Source: Ruegeria sp. TM1040
GTDB lineage: Bacteria > Pseudomonadota > Alphaproteobacteria > Rhodobacterales > Rhodobacteraceae
Assembly (NCBI RefSeq): GCF_000014065.1
Contig: NC_008044.1
Coordinates: forward strand, 3,123,501 to 3,187,500
Reading direction: 5' to 3'
DNA length: 64,000 nucleotides
Shown: piece by piece, positions 32,606 through 41,399 of the stretch
Layout: each line of letters opens with the position of its first letter
How positions within the stretch are numbered: position 1 is the first letter of the stretch
Translations under genes and position numbers: made by a program
The notes under the pieces: generated by a model
Database searches by the model: none
Told to the model about the DNA's origin: nothing
Seen by the model: only the letters and a program-made list of their open reading frames with translations

Positions 32606-33781
32606 ATGGCACTTACACCTGTTCAAAACCAAACCCCCGCTTTCACCGCCGCAGTGTCGGCCGGCGCAGGGGCCTTCTTTGGCCTCTTCGTGGGTACAGC
32701 TCAGGGATCGGGCCTGCTTGGCCTGGTCATCGGAGCGGTCCTTCTAGGCGCACTCGGATTTGTGTTCGCATCTATGACAGCGCAGGAAAAACCGATCCGC
32801 TGGGCCGTTCTGGTCGCTTTTGCGATTGCTGGCTTTGTGCTCGGCGGCCTTCCTGCGTTGGTGATCGGCGCGCTCTTTGGCTGGTTCGCTGGCTGGTTCA
32901 TCTTCTGGCTTGCCACATCGCGCTATCGCGCAACCCTCGTTCCGTATCTGACACCGGGGCAAGTGCTTTGGCACTATACGTTCCGGGTCATCTGTGGTGC
33001 GATCTTTGTGTTCCTGATCACGCCGATCCTTGTTGTGATGCCGCTGTCGTTCAACGCGGAAGACTTCTTTACCTTCACGCCGGAAATGCTGCGGTTTGAT
33101 CCCGAAGGCTACTCACTCAAGCACTATCGCGACTTCTTCACGAATGCGGACTGGCAGCAGGCGCTGTGGAATTCGCTTTCGATTGCTCCGATGGCGACGC
33201 TCCTGTCCGTGGGTTTTGGAACGCTGGCCGCAATCGGTCTCAGCCAGCCTCATGTGCCTTTCCGTCGCGCGATCATGGCGATCCTGATTTCGCCGATGAT
33301 TGTGCCGCTGATCATTTCGGCTGCGGGCATGTACTTTTTCTACAGCCGGATCGGCCTGCAGGGCACCTACTTTGGCGTGGTTCTGGCGCATGCGGCACTG
33401 GGCATTCCCTTTGTGATTATCACCGTGACCGCGACGCTTGTGGGATTTGACCGTTCTTTGACCCGCGCTGCGGCGAACATGGGCGCTGGTCCTGTGACCA
33501 CGTTCTTCCGGGTGCAGATGCCGCTCATTTTGCCTGGCGTGATTTCGGGTGGCCTTTTTGCATTCATCACGTCGTTCGACGAAGTGGTCGTGGTGCTCTT
33601 TGTCGGCTCGGCAGGTCAGAAAACGCTACCATGGCAGATGTTTACTGGCCTACGTGAGCAGATCTCGCCCACGATCCTTGCAGTCGCAACAATCCTAGTG
33701 GTGATCTCGATCTGTCTGCTGACCACCGTGGAGATGCTGCGGCGGCGGAGTGAACGGCTTCGAGGCATGAGCCCGAGCTAA
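32606..33781 (+). CDS. ABC transporter permease with extra N-terminal membrane region (PotC-like)
   Basis: This 391-residue permease is about 110 residues longer than PotC. The extra N-terminus (about 15-100) is glycine-rich and hydrophobic with 3-4 predicted membrane segments (e.g. G-A-G-A-F-F-G-L-F-V-G). The classical permease then begins near residue 122 (F-R-V-I-C-G-A-I-F-V-F), with an EAA loop (T-R-A-A-A-N-M-G-A-G-P). It is the last gene of the operon, before a perfect 16-bp terminator. The extra segments may interact with the insertion of the partner permease. Confidence 0.85.
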   Translation: MALTPVQNQTPAFTAAVSAGAGAFFGLFVGTAQGSGLLGLVIGAVLLGALGFVFASMTAQEKPIRWAVLVAFAIAGFVLGGLPALVIGALFGWFAGWFIFWLATSRYRATLVPYLTPGQVLWHYTFRVICGAIFVFLITPILVVMPLSFNAEDFFTFTPEMLRFDPEGYSLKHYRDFFTNADWQQALWNSLSIAPMATLLSVGFGTLAAIGLSQPHVPFRRAIMAILISPMIVPLIISAAGMYFFYSRIGLQGTYFGVVLAHAALGIPFVIITVTATLVGFDRSLTRAAANMGAGPVTTFFRVQMPLILPGVISGGLFAFITSFDEVVVVLFVGSAGQKTLPWQMFTGLREQISPTILAVATILVVISICLLTTVEMLRRRSERLRGMSPS

Positions 33782-33790
33782 CCTGCAAGA

Positions 33791-33826
33791 ACAACAAAGC
33801 CCCGCTCTTCAGCGGGGCTTTGTTGT
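33791..33826. terminator. Bidirectional terminator between permease and transglycosylase
   Basis: A perfect 16-bp stem (ACAACAAAGCCCCGCT and its complement) around a CTTC loop has A/T-rich ends on both sides. It can end both the + strand transporter operon and the minus-strand transglycosylase gene. Confidence 0.9.
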
Positions 33827-33845
33827 GATGTTCGGTGAGTGAGTT

Positions 33846-35213
33846 TTAGCGGAGCTTCTCCAGAAGAGACAACGATGCATACCCATCTGGCATGAGGCCC
33901 TTTGCGCTTTGATAGGCGCGCACGGCAGCGATGGTCTTGGGACCAATTCGACCATCTATTCCTTCGGTGCTGAACCCGGCGCGGGTCAGACGTTCTTGCA
34001 GCTCCTTGCGTTCCGTGAAGGTCAGCGCTCGATCACCGCGCGGCCAACTCCCTTTGATCTTTTCGCCTCCCTTCAGCCGATCGCTGAGATGACCCACCCC
34101 GATGACATAGGCATCCGCAGTGTTGTACCGTTCAAGCACCGAGAAGTTCTTGAAAATCATGAAGGCAGCGCCAGTGCCTCCGGCGGGCAAGAGGATCGAC
34201 GCGACGCCATGATCCTTAATCGGGCGGCCGTCAGTCGCGCGCACGCCAAGGTCTGCCCATTCCCGAGGGCTCTTTTGGATCTTGCGGTTGGCCAGTGTGA
34301 AATCAAAGCCACGCGGCAAGACAACTTCGATGCCCCAGGGCTGGCCAGTGACCCATCCGAATGCTTTGAGATAGGCTGCGGTAGAGGCCAGCGCGTCCGT
34401 GGGCGTGTCCGACCAAATGTCGCGTTTTCCATCACCGGTAAAGTCCACCGCGTAATCCAGATAACTGGTGGGGATGAATTGTGTGTGCCCCATCGCGCCT
34501 GCCCAACTGCCGGTCATCGTGCGGGGATTCACATCGCCTGCCTCGATGATCTTGAGTGCGGCGATTAGCTGCTCCTCGAAAAAGTCGCCGCGTCTGCCGT
34601 CATAGGCAAGCGTCGCCAGCGAGCGAATGATATCCATATCGCCCCGAAAGCTACCGTAGCTGCTCTCGAGCCCCCAGACAGCAACCACGATTTCCTTGTC
34701 GACACCAAAATGTTTTTCGATGCGTTCCAATGTGTTGCGATGCGCATCCAGAGCCTTGGTTCCGTTCCGAACACGGCTCTCGGACGCCGCACTGTCGAGG
34801 TAGTCCCAGATCGTTTTGGTGAATTCGGATTGATTACGATCACGTTTGATGACGGAGGCATCATATGTGACGCCGTTGAATGCCGCGCGAAGCGTCGCCG
34901 CTCCGATTCCCTGCGTTTGGGCGCGGATCTTGAATGCCGTGATCCAGCGTTGAAACCCGGCATTGGCATCACCGTCTACCTCGCGTGCAGGGGCCAGTGC
35001 GTCTTGCGCGGCTGGCGCGACGCTTTTGCGAGCCATGGGCCGGATTGTGGTAAGGGACGCCAGCGCGAGCGATCCGGCGGTGTCGTATGCCTGCTGCGGG
35101 CGCTCTTCTGGGCGCAGCCGGTCCTTTATAGCCTCTGTTTCACTCGCTGCGAGCGCTGCACCTGCGGGCAAGACCACCCCAAGCCACAGCGCGGTCTTTA
35201 TCCAACTGCGCAT
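33846..35213 (-). CDS. Lytic murein transglycosylase, MltB type, with peptidoglycan-binding domain
   Basis: This 455-residue periplasmic enzyme cleaves the glycan strand of peptidoglycan with 1,6-anhydro ring formation. The start at 35213 gives a clean Sec signal (1-22, ending G-A-A-L-A-A); the open frame upstream is rejected. The SLT_2 domain spans about 85-380, with catalytic Glu183 in V-W-G-L-E-S-S-Y-G and the M-G-H-T-Q-F-I-P-T-S-Y motif. A PG_binding_1 domain covers about 395-455 (F-S-T-E-G-I-D-G-R-I-G-P-K-T). No lipobox is present, so it is soluble rather than a lipoprotein like MltB. Confidence 0.93.
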   Translation of the reverse strand: MRSWIKTALWLGVVLPAGAALAASETEAIKDRLRPEERPQQAYDTAGSLALASLTTIRPMARKSVAPAAQDALAPAREVDGDANAGFQRWITAFKIRAQTQGIGAATLRAAFNGVTYDASVIKRDRNQSEFTKTIWDYLDSAASESRVRNGTKALDAHRNTLERIEKHFGVDKEIVVAVWGLESSYGSFRGDMDIIRSLATLAYDGRRGDFFEEQLIAALKIIEAGDVNPRTMTGSWAGAMGHTQFIPTSYLDYAVDFTGDGKRDIWSDTPTDALASTAAYLKAFGWVTGQPWGIEVVLPRGFDFTLANRKIQKSPREWADLGVRATDGRPIKDHGVASILLPAGGTGAAFMIFKNFSVLERYNTADAYVIGVGHLSDRLKGGEKIKGSWPRGDRALTFTERKELQERLTRAGFSTEGIDGRIGPKTIAAVRAYQSAKGLMPDGYASLSLLEKLR

Positions 35214-35320
35214 TTCGAACCTCAACGCCTGCTTTTTGTGTTTACCAAACACTAGCGCGAGAATTTGTGGCGCAAAAGCGGTCTGCGCAATAGGTGCGGC
35301 CGTCAGCGCAGGCTTGCCGG

Positions 35321-36013
35321 TCAACCGAGGGACTGATTGCGCAGATGATCAAGTGCCTCACGGTACAGCCGAACACGATGGGGACGAAAAGAGATCTGCG
35401 TGACCTCGAGTGACGTCATCCGATCAAGTCTGAAGACCCTGAAGTCTTGTCTGAGTCGGCACCAGGCCACCAGCACTGAGGACTTGTCGAAATAGACCAG
35501 CCCCAGCGGTTTGACATGCCGTTGTGTGACTGCACCTTTGACGTCCACATAGTCAAAACCCACTTCCCGCTCGTCCCAGGTGGCTTGCCGTAGCTCAGCT
35601 GCATCGACAGTTGGAGTGAGCGGGGGGGCAAAACTATGGGCAGACAATACTGCGTGCTGCAGCCGTTTTGCCTGACTTTGCGGCAGGCGGGCGCGCAGCT
35701 TGCGAAGGGCGGTGCGGGCTGCCTCGGCAAGATCAGGGTCGCCCTTTTGTTGGACCTCGCAAAGGCCCAGCACCAGCGCTTCGAGTTCGGTTGCCCCAAA
35801 GCCCAGTGGGGGTAGCGTCGCATCCTCGATCAAGGTGAAGCCAAATCCGGCCGCGCCATCAATTACAGCCCCAAGAGCCCGAAGCGCATCGATGTCTCGG
35901 TGAATGGTTCTGGCTGAGACACCGAGGTCCTGAGCAAGCTGCTCTGCTGTCACGGGGGGTGGCAGCTGGCGCAGGGTTTGCATCAATCGAAAGAGCCGTT
36001 CGGTTTTTGTCAT
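35321..36013 (-). CDS. YafY-like transcriptional regulator (HTH + WYL domain)
   Basis: This 230-residue regulator begins M-T-K-T-E-R-L-F-R-L-M and has a DeoR-type winged helix (Q-L-A-Q-D-L-G-V-S-A-R-T-I-H-R-D-I) and a WYL domain (about 140-210). It is divergent from the GST-like gene 86 bases away, and the intergenic region carries a perfect TGACA-N5-TGTCA repeat, the expected kind of operator. Regulation of itself and the GST is an inference. The frame extending upstream of 36013 is not used. Confidence 0.85.
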   Translation of the reverse strand: MTKTERLFRLMQTLRQLPPPVTAEQLAQDLGVSARTIHRDIDALRALGAVIDGAAGFGFTLIEDATLPPLGFGATELEALVLGLCEVQQKGDPDLAEAARTALRKLRARLPQSQAKRLQHAVLSAHSFAPPLTPTVDAAELRQATWDEREVGFDYVDVKGAVTQRHVKPLGLVYFDKSSVLVAWCRLRQDFRVFRLDRMTSLEVTQISFRPHRVRLYREALDHLRNQSLG

Positions 36014-36036
36014 CTGTCTAGTGTGGAGTCCGCTAA

Positions 36037-36051
36037 TGACAAAAACTGTCA
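36037..36051. promoter_or_regulatory. Inverted repeat operator for the YafY-like regulator
   Basis: TGACA-AAAAC-TGTCA is a perfect 5-5-5 inverted repeat centred between the divergent regulator and GST genes, well placed to control both. Confidence 0.6.
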
Positions 36052-36099
36052 ATAGCGCCTTGTAGCACGGTCTCATCATAATCCAAACGGAGAGAGACG

Positions 36100-36813
36100 A
36101 TGTTGACCCTTATGACCCATGGCGGCGGTGACGGATTTTACAGCTACAGCATGTTTTGCACCAAGGCGGCGCTGTTGCTGCAGATGTCAGGTGCGACCTG
36201 GCAACGGCAGGATGTTTTTGATCCGGCGGAGCTCGACGCGATGCCGCACCAAAAGCTTCCGGTGGTGCGGGACGAGACTGACGCCTTGATCCCCGACAGC
36301 GAAGGCATCCGCCGTTTTCTCGAAGCCAAAGGCGCGAACTTCGACCAAGGTCTTAGCGCCGCTCAAAAGGGCCAGTCCCGCGCGCTCATCCGCATGATCG
36401 ACGAATCGCTCTGGACACAGTTGATGTGCGCGCGCTGGCTCGAAGACGAAGGCTGGGCCGGGATGCTGCAGTCAGTGTTTGCAGGGGTGCCCGAAGAGCC
36501 GCTGAACCTCTTTCGCGAGAAGGTGGTTGAAGGGCTTCATTTCACTGGGCACTCGCGTTTTGATCGTGCGGAACGCCTGCAGCGTCTGGAGCAGGATCTT
36601 TGCGCGCTCGAAGATTTTCTTGGCGATCAGCACTTCTTGTTCGGTGATCATATGACGGCAGCGGATTGTTCTGCGGCACCGATGCTCGAGGCGCTGTCCC
36701 GCGCTCCCGCCGCGCCGCAGGTGGTTGAGGTCACGCGACGCCACGGAAAGCTCCTGGCCTATGTCACACGCGTGCTGGATCGTGGCGCGCTCGAATTGCC
36801 CCAAGCTGCATAA
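36100..36813 (+). CDS. Glutathione S-transferase family protein
   Basis: This 237-residue protein has an N-terminal thioredoxin-like half (Y-S-M-F-C-T-K-A-A-L-L-L, then L-P-V-V-R-D and the D-S-E-G-I glutathione-contact turn) and a helical C-terminal half. The pattern resembles the metaxin/Fax-type GST branch. The substrate is unknown. It is divergent from a WYL regulator and has GAGAGA-type ribosome spacing upstream. It may serve in detoxification, but nothing in the sequence specifies the electrophile. Confidence 0.8.
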   Translation: MLTLMTHGGGDGFYSYSMFCTKAALLLQMSGATWQRQDVFDPAELDAMPHQKLPVVRDETDALIPDSEGIRRFLEAKGANFDQGLSAAQKGQSRALIRMIDESLWTQLMCARWLEDEGWAGMLQSVFAGVPEEPLNLFREKVVEGLHFTGHSRFDRAERLQRLEQDLCALEDFLGDQHFLFGDHMTAADCSAAPMLEALSRAPAAPQVVEVTRRHGKLLAYVTRVLDRGALELPQAA

Positions 36814-36961
36814 AGTGTTGGGAATGCGACGCGAATATTGATCCCATGGGCGGGGCTCTCCCGCCCGTGGCTCCTGCACTCTGGATGCAAGGGCCTCGAT
36901 TTGGCTGGGCAGGCCGCAAAGCGGCGCGCAAGACCCTCTAAGCTATGGACGCGTGGCGAAG

Positions 36962-39247
36962 TTACTTCCGCTTGCGTGTTACTTTTCGTTTGATCTTGTC
37001 TGCTTTGGTCTTGGATTTCGCGGCCTTGCTCCGGGTCATGGTGCGTCCCGCCGGGCTGCGGCGGCGGCCGCCTTTGCGGCTTCCACCACGGCCTTTTGGC
37101 AGGTCTGCGCCTTCAAGCGCCAGCAGTTCCAATTCGAGCCCGCCGGTGACTGGCGCGGCCTCTGTGAGGCGCACGGTCACGCGTTGGCCAATGGTGATCA
37201 ACAGACCGGTATCCGACCCCATCAATGTGCCGGCCTGTGCATCAAAATGGAAATACTCCTGCCCGATCGACCGAACGGGCACCAACCCATCGGCGCCGGT
37301 TTCATCCAGTTTCACAAAAGCCCCGAAACGGGCGATCCCGGAGATCCGGCCGGAGAACTCATTGCCCACACGCTCTGCGAGGTAGGAGGCCAGATAGCGG
37401 TCCGTGGTGTCGCGCTCGGCCAGCATCGAGCGCCGCTCGGTCGCCGAGATATGCGTTGCTGTATCTTCTAATCGCTCAATCTCGTCCGCCGAGAGCCCAT
37501 CTTTGCCCCAGCCATGCGCCGTAATCAGGGCGCGGTGTACGATCAGGTCCGCATAGCGACGGATGGGCGAGGTGAAATGCGCGTAATTGCGCAGAGCCAG
37601 ACCAAAGTGCCCAAAGTTCTCTGGATAGTAATAGGCCTGCTGCATGGAGCGCAGCGTGGAGATATTGATGAGCTCCGCATCATCTGTGCCTGCCGCCGCA
37701 TTCAGCAAGGCGTTCAGGTGTCGGGTCTGCAGCACTTGCCCTTTTGCAAGGTTGAGACCAGCGGCCTGCGCAGTGTCACGCAAGGCATCAAGCTTGTCCT
37801 GGCTGGGTTCCTCATGGACCCGGAACAAAAGCGGCTGGCGCTTCTTAATCAGTGTTTCAGCGGCTGCGACATTTGCAAGCACCATGAACTCTTCGATCAG
37901 GCGATGAGCATCCAAGCGATCGCGGAAATTGACGGAGGCGACCTTACCCTTGTCATCGAGGACGATTTTGCGTTCGGGAAGGTCGAGATCAAGCGGCTGA
38001 CGCGCGGCGCGGGCGGCCTTGAGGGCTTCATAGGCTGCATAGAGCGGTTTGATCACGTCTTCGAGAAACGGTTCCGTGCGCTCAGTGATCTTACCATCCA
38101 TGGCCTCCTGCACTTCGCCATAGTGCAGTGAAGCCTGCGATTTCATCAGACCGCGTACAAAACGGTGGCCTATCTTGTGTCCCTCTGCGTCGATCTGCAG
38201 GCGAACGGCCAGACAGGGGCGGGGCACACCTTCGTGCAACGAGCACAGATCCCCCGAAAGACGATCCGGGAGCATAGGCACCACCCGGTCCGGAAAATAG
38301 CTGGAGTTGCCCCGTTTTCGCGCCTCGCGATCCAATGCTGAGCCGGGTGTCACATAGGCGGCAACATCGGCGATTGCGACCCATATGACATGGCCTCCGG
38401 GGTTCATGGGATCCTCATCGGCATGGGCAAAGCACGCATCATCATGATCGCGTGCATCGGCTGGGTCGATGGTAATGAGCGGCAGATCCCGCAGGTCTTC
38501 ACGTCCCTTGAGCCCCATAGGTTTGGCGCTGTCGGCTTCTGCGATCACCGCATCTGGAAAGTGATCTGGTATGCCGTGCTGATGGATTGCGATCAGCGAT
38601 ACCGCCTTGGGTGCCGAGGGGTCGCCCAGACGTTCAACGATCCGGGCTTTGGGCAGTCCCATTCTCGCCTTTGGACCCGCAAGCTCGGCTTCGACCAACT
38701 CGCCATCTTTAGCGCCGTGTACATTGGCCTCGGGCACCTGCCATTCGTTCGAGCTGGCCTTGTCGATGGGCACAATCCGCCCACCTTCCGAGCCTTGACG
38801 AAAGATCCCGAGAATGCGTTTGGGATTGGTTCCGATGCGCCGGATCAGCCGAGCCTCGTAATTGTGGTCTTCTTCCTGCACCACCGTGAGGCGCGCCAGG
38901 ATCCGGTCGCCTTCTCCAAGCGCCGGGTCCGAGGCACGCGGGATCACCATTACGATTGGTTCAATCCCTTCGCCATGCCATTCAAGTGGCTGCGCAAAGA
39001 GATCGCCATTTTCATCAGGCGCTTTGACCAGCAAGACTGAGACTGGCGGCAAACGGTCCGGATCGGTGTAGCTGCGTTTGCGCTTTTCGAGATGCCCTTC
39101 TGCCTCCAGCTCCTTCAAGACGCGCTTGAGATCGATCCGCTCTGCGCCCTTGATGCCAAAGGCTTTGGCAATGTCACGTTTAGAAGTCTGAGTCGGGTGG
39201 GCGGAGATCCATTCCAGAATCTCGGCCTTTGTGGGTATACGCGCCAT
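36962..39247 (-). CDS. rnr: Ribonuclease R
   Basis: RNase R (761 aa) is a 3'-5' exoribonuclease that degrades structured RNA. The start at 39247 (M-A-R-I-P-T-K-A-E-I-L) is preferred over the 19-codon longer frame. There is an N-terminal HTH-like region, cold-shock domains (about 60-220), and the RNB catalytic domain beginning near 265 with D-P-A-D-A-R-D-H-D-D-A (metal-binding aspartates intact). An S1 domain lies near 640-720, and the tail is very basic (R-S-K-A-A-K-S-K-T-K). It appears monocistronic. Confidence 0.95.
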   Translation of the reverse strand: MARIPTKAEILEWISAHPTQTSKRDIAKAFGIKGAERIDLKRVLKELEAEGHLEKRKRSYTDPDRLPPVSVLLVKAPDENGDLFAQPLEWHGEGIEPIVMVIPRASDPALGEGDRILARLTVVQEEDHNYEARLIRRIGTNPKRILGIFRQGSEGGRIVPIDKASSNEWQVPEANVHGAKDGELVEAELAGPKARMGLPKARIVERLGDPSAPKAVSLIAIHQHGIPDHFPDAVIAEADSAKPMGLKGREDLRDLPLITIDPADARDHDDACFAHADEDPMNPGGHVIWVAIADVAAYVTPGSALDREARKRGNSSYFPDRVVPMLPDRLSGDLCSLHEGVPRPCLAVRLQIDAEGHKIGHRFVRGLMKSQASLHYGEVQEAMDGKITERTEPFLEDVIKPLYAAYEALKAARAARQPLDLDLPERKIVLDDKGKVASVNFRDRLDAHRLIEEFMVLANVAAAETLIKKRQPLLFRVHEEPSQDKLDALRDTAQAAGLNLAKGQVLQTRHLNALLNAAAGTDDAELINISTLRSMQQAYYYPENFGHFGLALRNYAHFTSPIRRYADLIVHRALITAHGWGKDGLSADEIERLEDTATHISATERRSMLAERDTTDRYLASYLAERVGNEFSGRISGIARFGAFVKLDETGADGLVPVRSIGQEYFHFDAQAGTLMGSDTGLLITIGQRVTVRLTEAAPVTGGLELELLALEGADLPKGRGGSRKGGRRRSPAGRTMTRSKAAKSKTKADKIKRKVTRKRK

Positions 39248-39362
39248 AGATCTGCCGTAGCATGGCGCGCAGGCAACGTCATGCTGAAAAGAGTCGCCGA
39301 GCACAGGTCAAAGCGGAGCACCGCGCCCGAGGGCCGCAGAGCTTCCCTGAGGTTGGCGCGCC

Positions 39363-39785
39363 TCAGAGCGGTTTCATCATGTCACGGTGATCGATCCCTG
39401 CATCCAGATACACGGGACCGAAGGCCTCAAAACCCAGCTTTTCATAAAAGCCGATGGCATGAGTCTGCGCGCCGAGCTTGGCTTTTGTAATCCCTTCCCG
39501 TTCCTGTGCAGCCGCGACGCAGGCTTCGATCAGTTTGGCGCCAAGTCCTGTTCCTCGCGCAGACTTCACAACGCAGACGCGCCCGATCTTGGCGATATCG
39601 TCCTGAAACACCACGCGTGCGGTTCCCACCGGCACACCGTCTTGCAGGGCCAAGAGATGCGTGGCGGTGTCGTCCAGCGCGTCGCGCTCTTCTTCGACAG
39701 GGACACCCTGTTCATCGACAAAGACCTCAAATCTGAGCGTCAGGCAGGTGTCGAGGTCTCGGGTCACAACAATCGAGGGGCTCAT
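39363..39785 (-). CDS. GNAT-family N-acetyltransferase
   Basis: This 140-residue acetyltransferase has the acetyl-CoA loop motif ([12 protein letters not shown]) and the C-terminal F-Y-E-K-L-G-F. The N-terminus ([13 protein letters not shown]) resembles ElaA-type GNATs. The substrate is not evident. It overlaps dapE by 4 bases and is co-transcribed behind it. Confidence 0.88.
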   Translation of the reverse strand: MSPSIVVTRDLDTCLTLRFEVFVDEQGVPVEEERDALDDTATHLLALQDGVPVGTARVVFQDDIAKIGRVCVVKSARGTGLGAKLIEACVAAAQEREGITKAKLGAQTHAIGFYEKLGFEAFGPVYLDAGIDHRDMMKPL

Positions 39786-40927
39786 GAAAAATAGTCCTTC
39801 AGGATGCGGGAGTAGATGGATTTCAGTTGGTGGATATGGGCCACATCCACGTTCTCATCCACCTGGTGCATGGTCTTGCCGACGAGGCCAAATTCCACAA
39901 CCGGACAATGGGACTTCACAAATCGCGCGTCTGAGGTGCCCCCGGTGGTGGAGAGTTCCGGTGCTTGGTTGGTTTCGGTCTGCACGGCCCGAGAGACCAG
40001 ATCCGACAGATCGCCCGGCGGGGTGATGAAACTTTCACCCGAGATCTGAACCTTCATATCGACCTCAAGACCAAACTCTTTGGCCACTTTGTCTGCTTCG
40101 CCTTGCAGCCAATCTGTAAGCGACGCCCCCGAGTGCAGATCATTGAAGCGGATGTTCACCGCGGCACGGCCCTGCGCCGGGATCACATTGGTTGCCGGGT
40201 TGCCGGTGTCGATGGTGACAATTGCCAGTGTAGAGGCGTCGAAGTGCTCTGAGCCCTCATCCAGTTGATGGCTGCCGAGTCGGTCCATCAGGCGCGCGAG
40301 CCCGTTCATCGGGTTGTTCGCACGGTGCGGATAGGCCGAATGTCCCTGCACGCCGGTCACAGTGAACCACGCGGTCATCGAGCCGCGACGACCGATCTTG
40401 ATCATCTCACCCATATGATTGGGGCACGTGGGCTCTCCCACGAGGCAAACGGACATCTTCTCGCCCGCTGCGTCCATGTAGTCCAGCAATGCCGTGGTTC
40501 CATCCACAGCGTCGCCTTCCTCATCACCTGTGATGGTCAGCACCACTGCGCCATCGGGTGGTGTGTCCTGAACAAAGTCTATGGCTGCCGCCGCAAAGGC
40601 AGCAACACCGGACTTCATGTCGGTTGTCCCACGGCCATACATGACGCCTTCGACAATCTCGGCGCCAAAGGGATCGTGAGTCCAGGCCGCTTCGTCCCCG
40701 ATGGGCACCACGTCAGTGTGGCCATTGAACCCAAAGGTACGCGCATGCGCCTTGTCGCCCCAGCGGGCAAAGAGATTGCAGACCTCACCCCGGTCAACCC
40801 GTGTGCAGCTAAAACCCGCGTCCGTCAGAAGGCGCTCCAAAAGGACCAGCGCACCACCCTCGGTTGGCGTGACCGAAGGACAACGCACAAGATCTGCGGT
40901 GAGCTGAACGGGGTCTGTTGTGGTCAT
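39782..40927 (-). CDS. dapE: Succinyl-diaminopimelate desuccinylase
   Basis: DapE (381 aa) hydrolyses N-succinyl-LL-diaminopimelate in the lysine/meso-diaminopimelate pathway. It has the M20 metallopeptidase metal ligands: G-H-T-D (His70, Asp72), the bridging Asp103 in T-T-D-M-K-S-G, and the catalytic Glu136 in G-D-E-E-G. GGAGGA lies 7 bases before the ATG at 40927, deciding that start over an upstream ATG. dapD lies 13 kb away at 54316-55143. Confidence 0.95.
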   Translation of the reverse strand: MTTTDPVQLTADLVRCPSVTPTEGGALVLLERLLTDAGFSCTRVDRGEVCNLFARWGDKAHARTFGFNGHTDVVPIGDEAAWTHDPFGAEIVEGVMYGRGTTDMKSGVAAFAAAAIDFVQDTPPDGAVVLTITGDEEGDAVDGTTALLDYMDAAGEKMSVCLVGEPTCPNHMGEMIKIGRRGSMTAWFTVTGVQGHSAYPHRANNPMNGLARLMDRLGSHQLDEGSEHFDASTLAIVTIDTGNPATNVIPAQGRAAVNIRFNDLHSGASLTDWLQGEADKVAKEFGLEVDMKVQISGESFITPPGDLSDLVSRAVQTETNQAPELSTTGGTSDARFVKSHCPVVEFGLVGKTMHQVDENVDVAHIHQLKSIYSRILKDYFS

Positions 40928-41297
40928 GGGGCGTCCTCCAGAAATCATCGCTGATGACCTAGCGCGAATTGGCGCAGAGGTGCAATTGCGATCACTTGGT
41001 TGCAGACGCTGTGGCCGAAATGCGTAGGCTTTTGACCGGCGTCAATCGCGCTCCTGACAGGGGCATGTGGACGTGCTATGAAGAAAGTAATAACAGACCG
41101 AGGCATGGTAACGGGACGGCGATAAGATCGTCCGGACGTGCGACGAGCAGAACGATCACATCAATCAGGATGAGGCTGTTGGACCATGAGTCCACCGGGC
41201 AGCTCCTTCGCATGTATTCGGCATCTGCGCCGCGCGACGTCCCGCACCGGGAACATCGGGACTGAGACTGAGGGACGCCCCGGGCACCAAAAGGCCG
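40928..41297. other. Long non-coding stretch upstream of the Hint gene
   Basis: About 370 bases lie between dapE and the next credible gene. Several overlapping frames of 60-130 codons cross it on both strands, but none has a ribosome site, recognisable domain or consistent codon use. A short frame starting at 41072 (M-K-K-V-I-T-D-R-G-M) stops after 15 codons. This may be decayed coding sequence or a long leader. Confidence 0.4.
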
Positions 41298-41399
41298 ATG
41301 AACGCGCCGCCCGGGGCAAAACACTTACGGGCGGTGGAGTACGACATGGCAGGCAACACAGGGCTCCGGACGGTTGCGACCGGGCAGGCGCGCAGATGA
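41298..41399 (+). CDS. Possible 33-codon leader ORF coupled to the Hint gene
   Basis: This short frame encodes 33 residues (M-N-A-P-P-G-A-K-H-L-R-A-V-E-Y-D-M...). Its stop overlaps the ATG of the Hint gene in an ATGA, the arrangement used for translational coupling. AAAAGG lies just before its ATG, and a second in-frame ATG (41346) has GGTGGAG upstream. The product resembles nothing I know. It could be a true small gene or a leader; confidence is low because the evidence is positional. Confidence 0.3.
   Translation: MNAPPGAKHLRAVEYDMAGNTGLRTVATGQARR

Noticed and set aside
31105-32607. 500-codon minus-strand frame opposite the large permease
   Set aside because: It is a shadow of the permease gene; rich in H, R and Q with no membrane segments or domains.
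41186-41395. 70-codon 5' extension of the Hint gene
   Set aside because: The extension is basic and unlike the rest of the protein, has no ribosome site, and the ATG at 41396 sits in an ATGA overlap with a short upstream frame.
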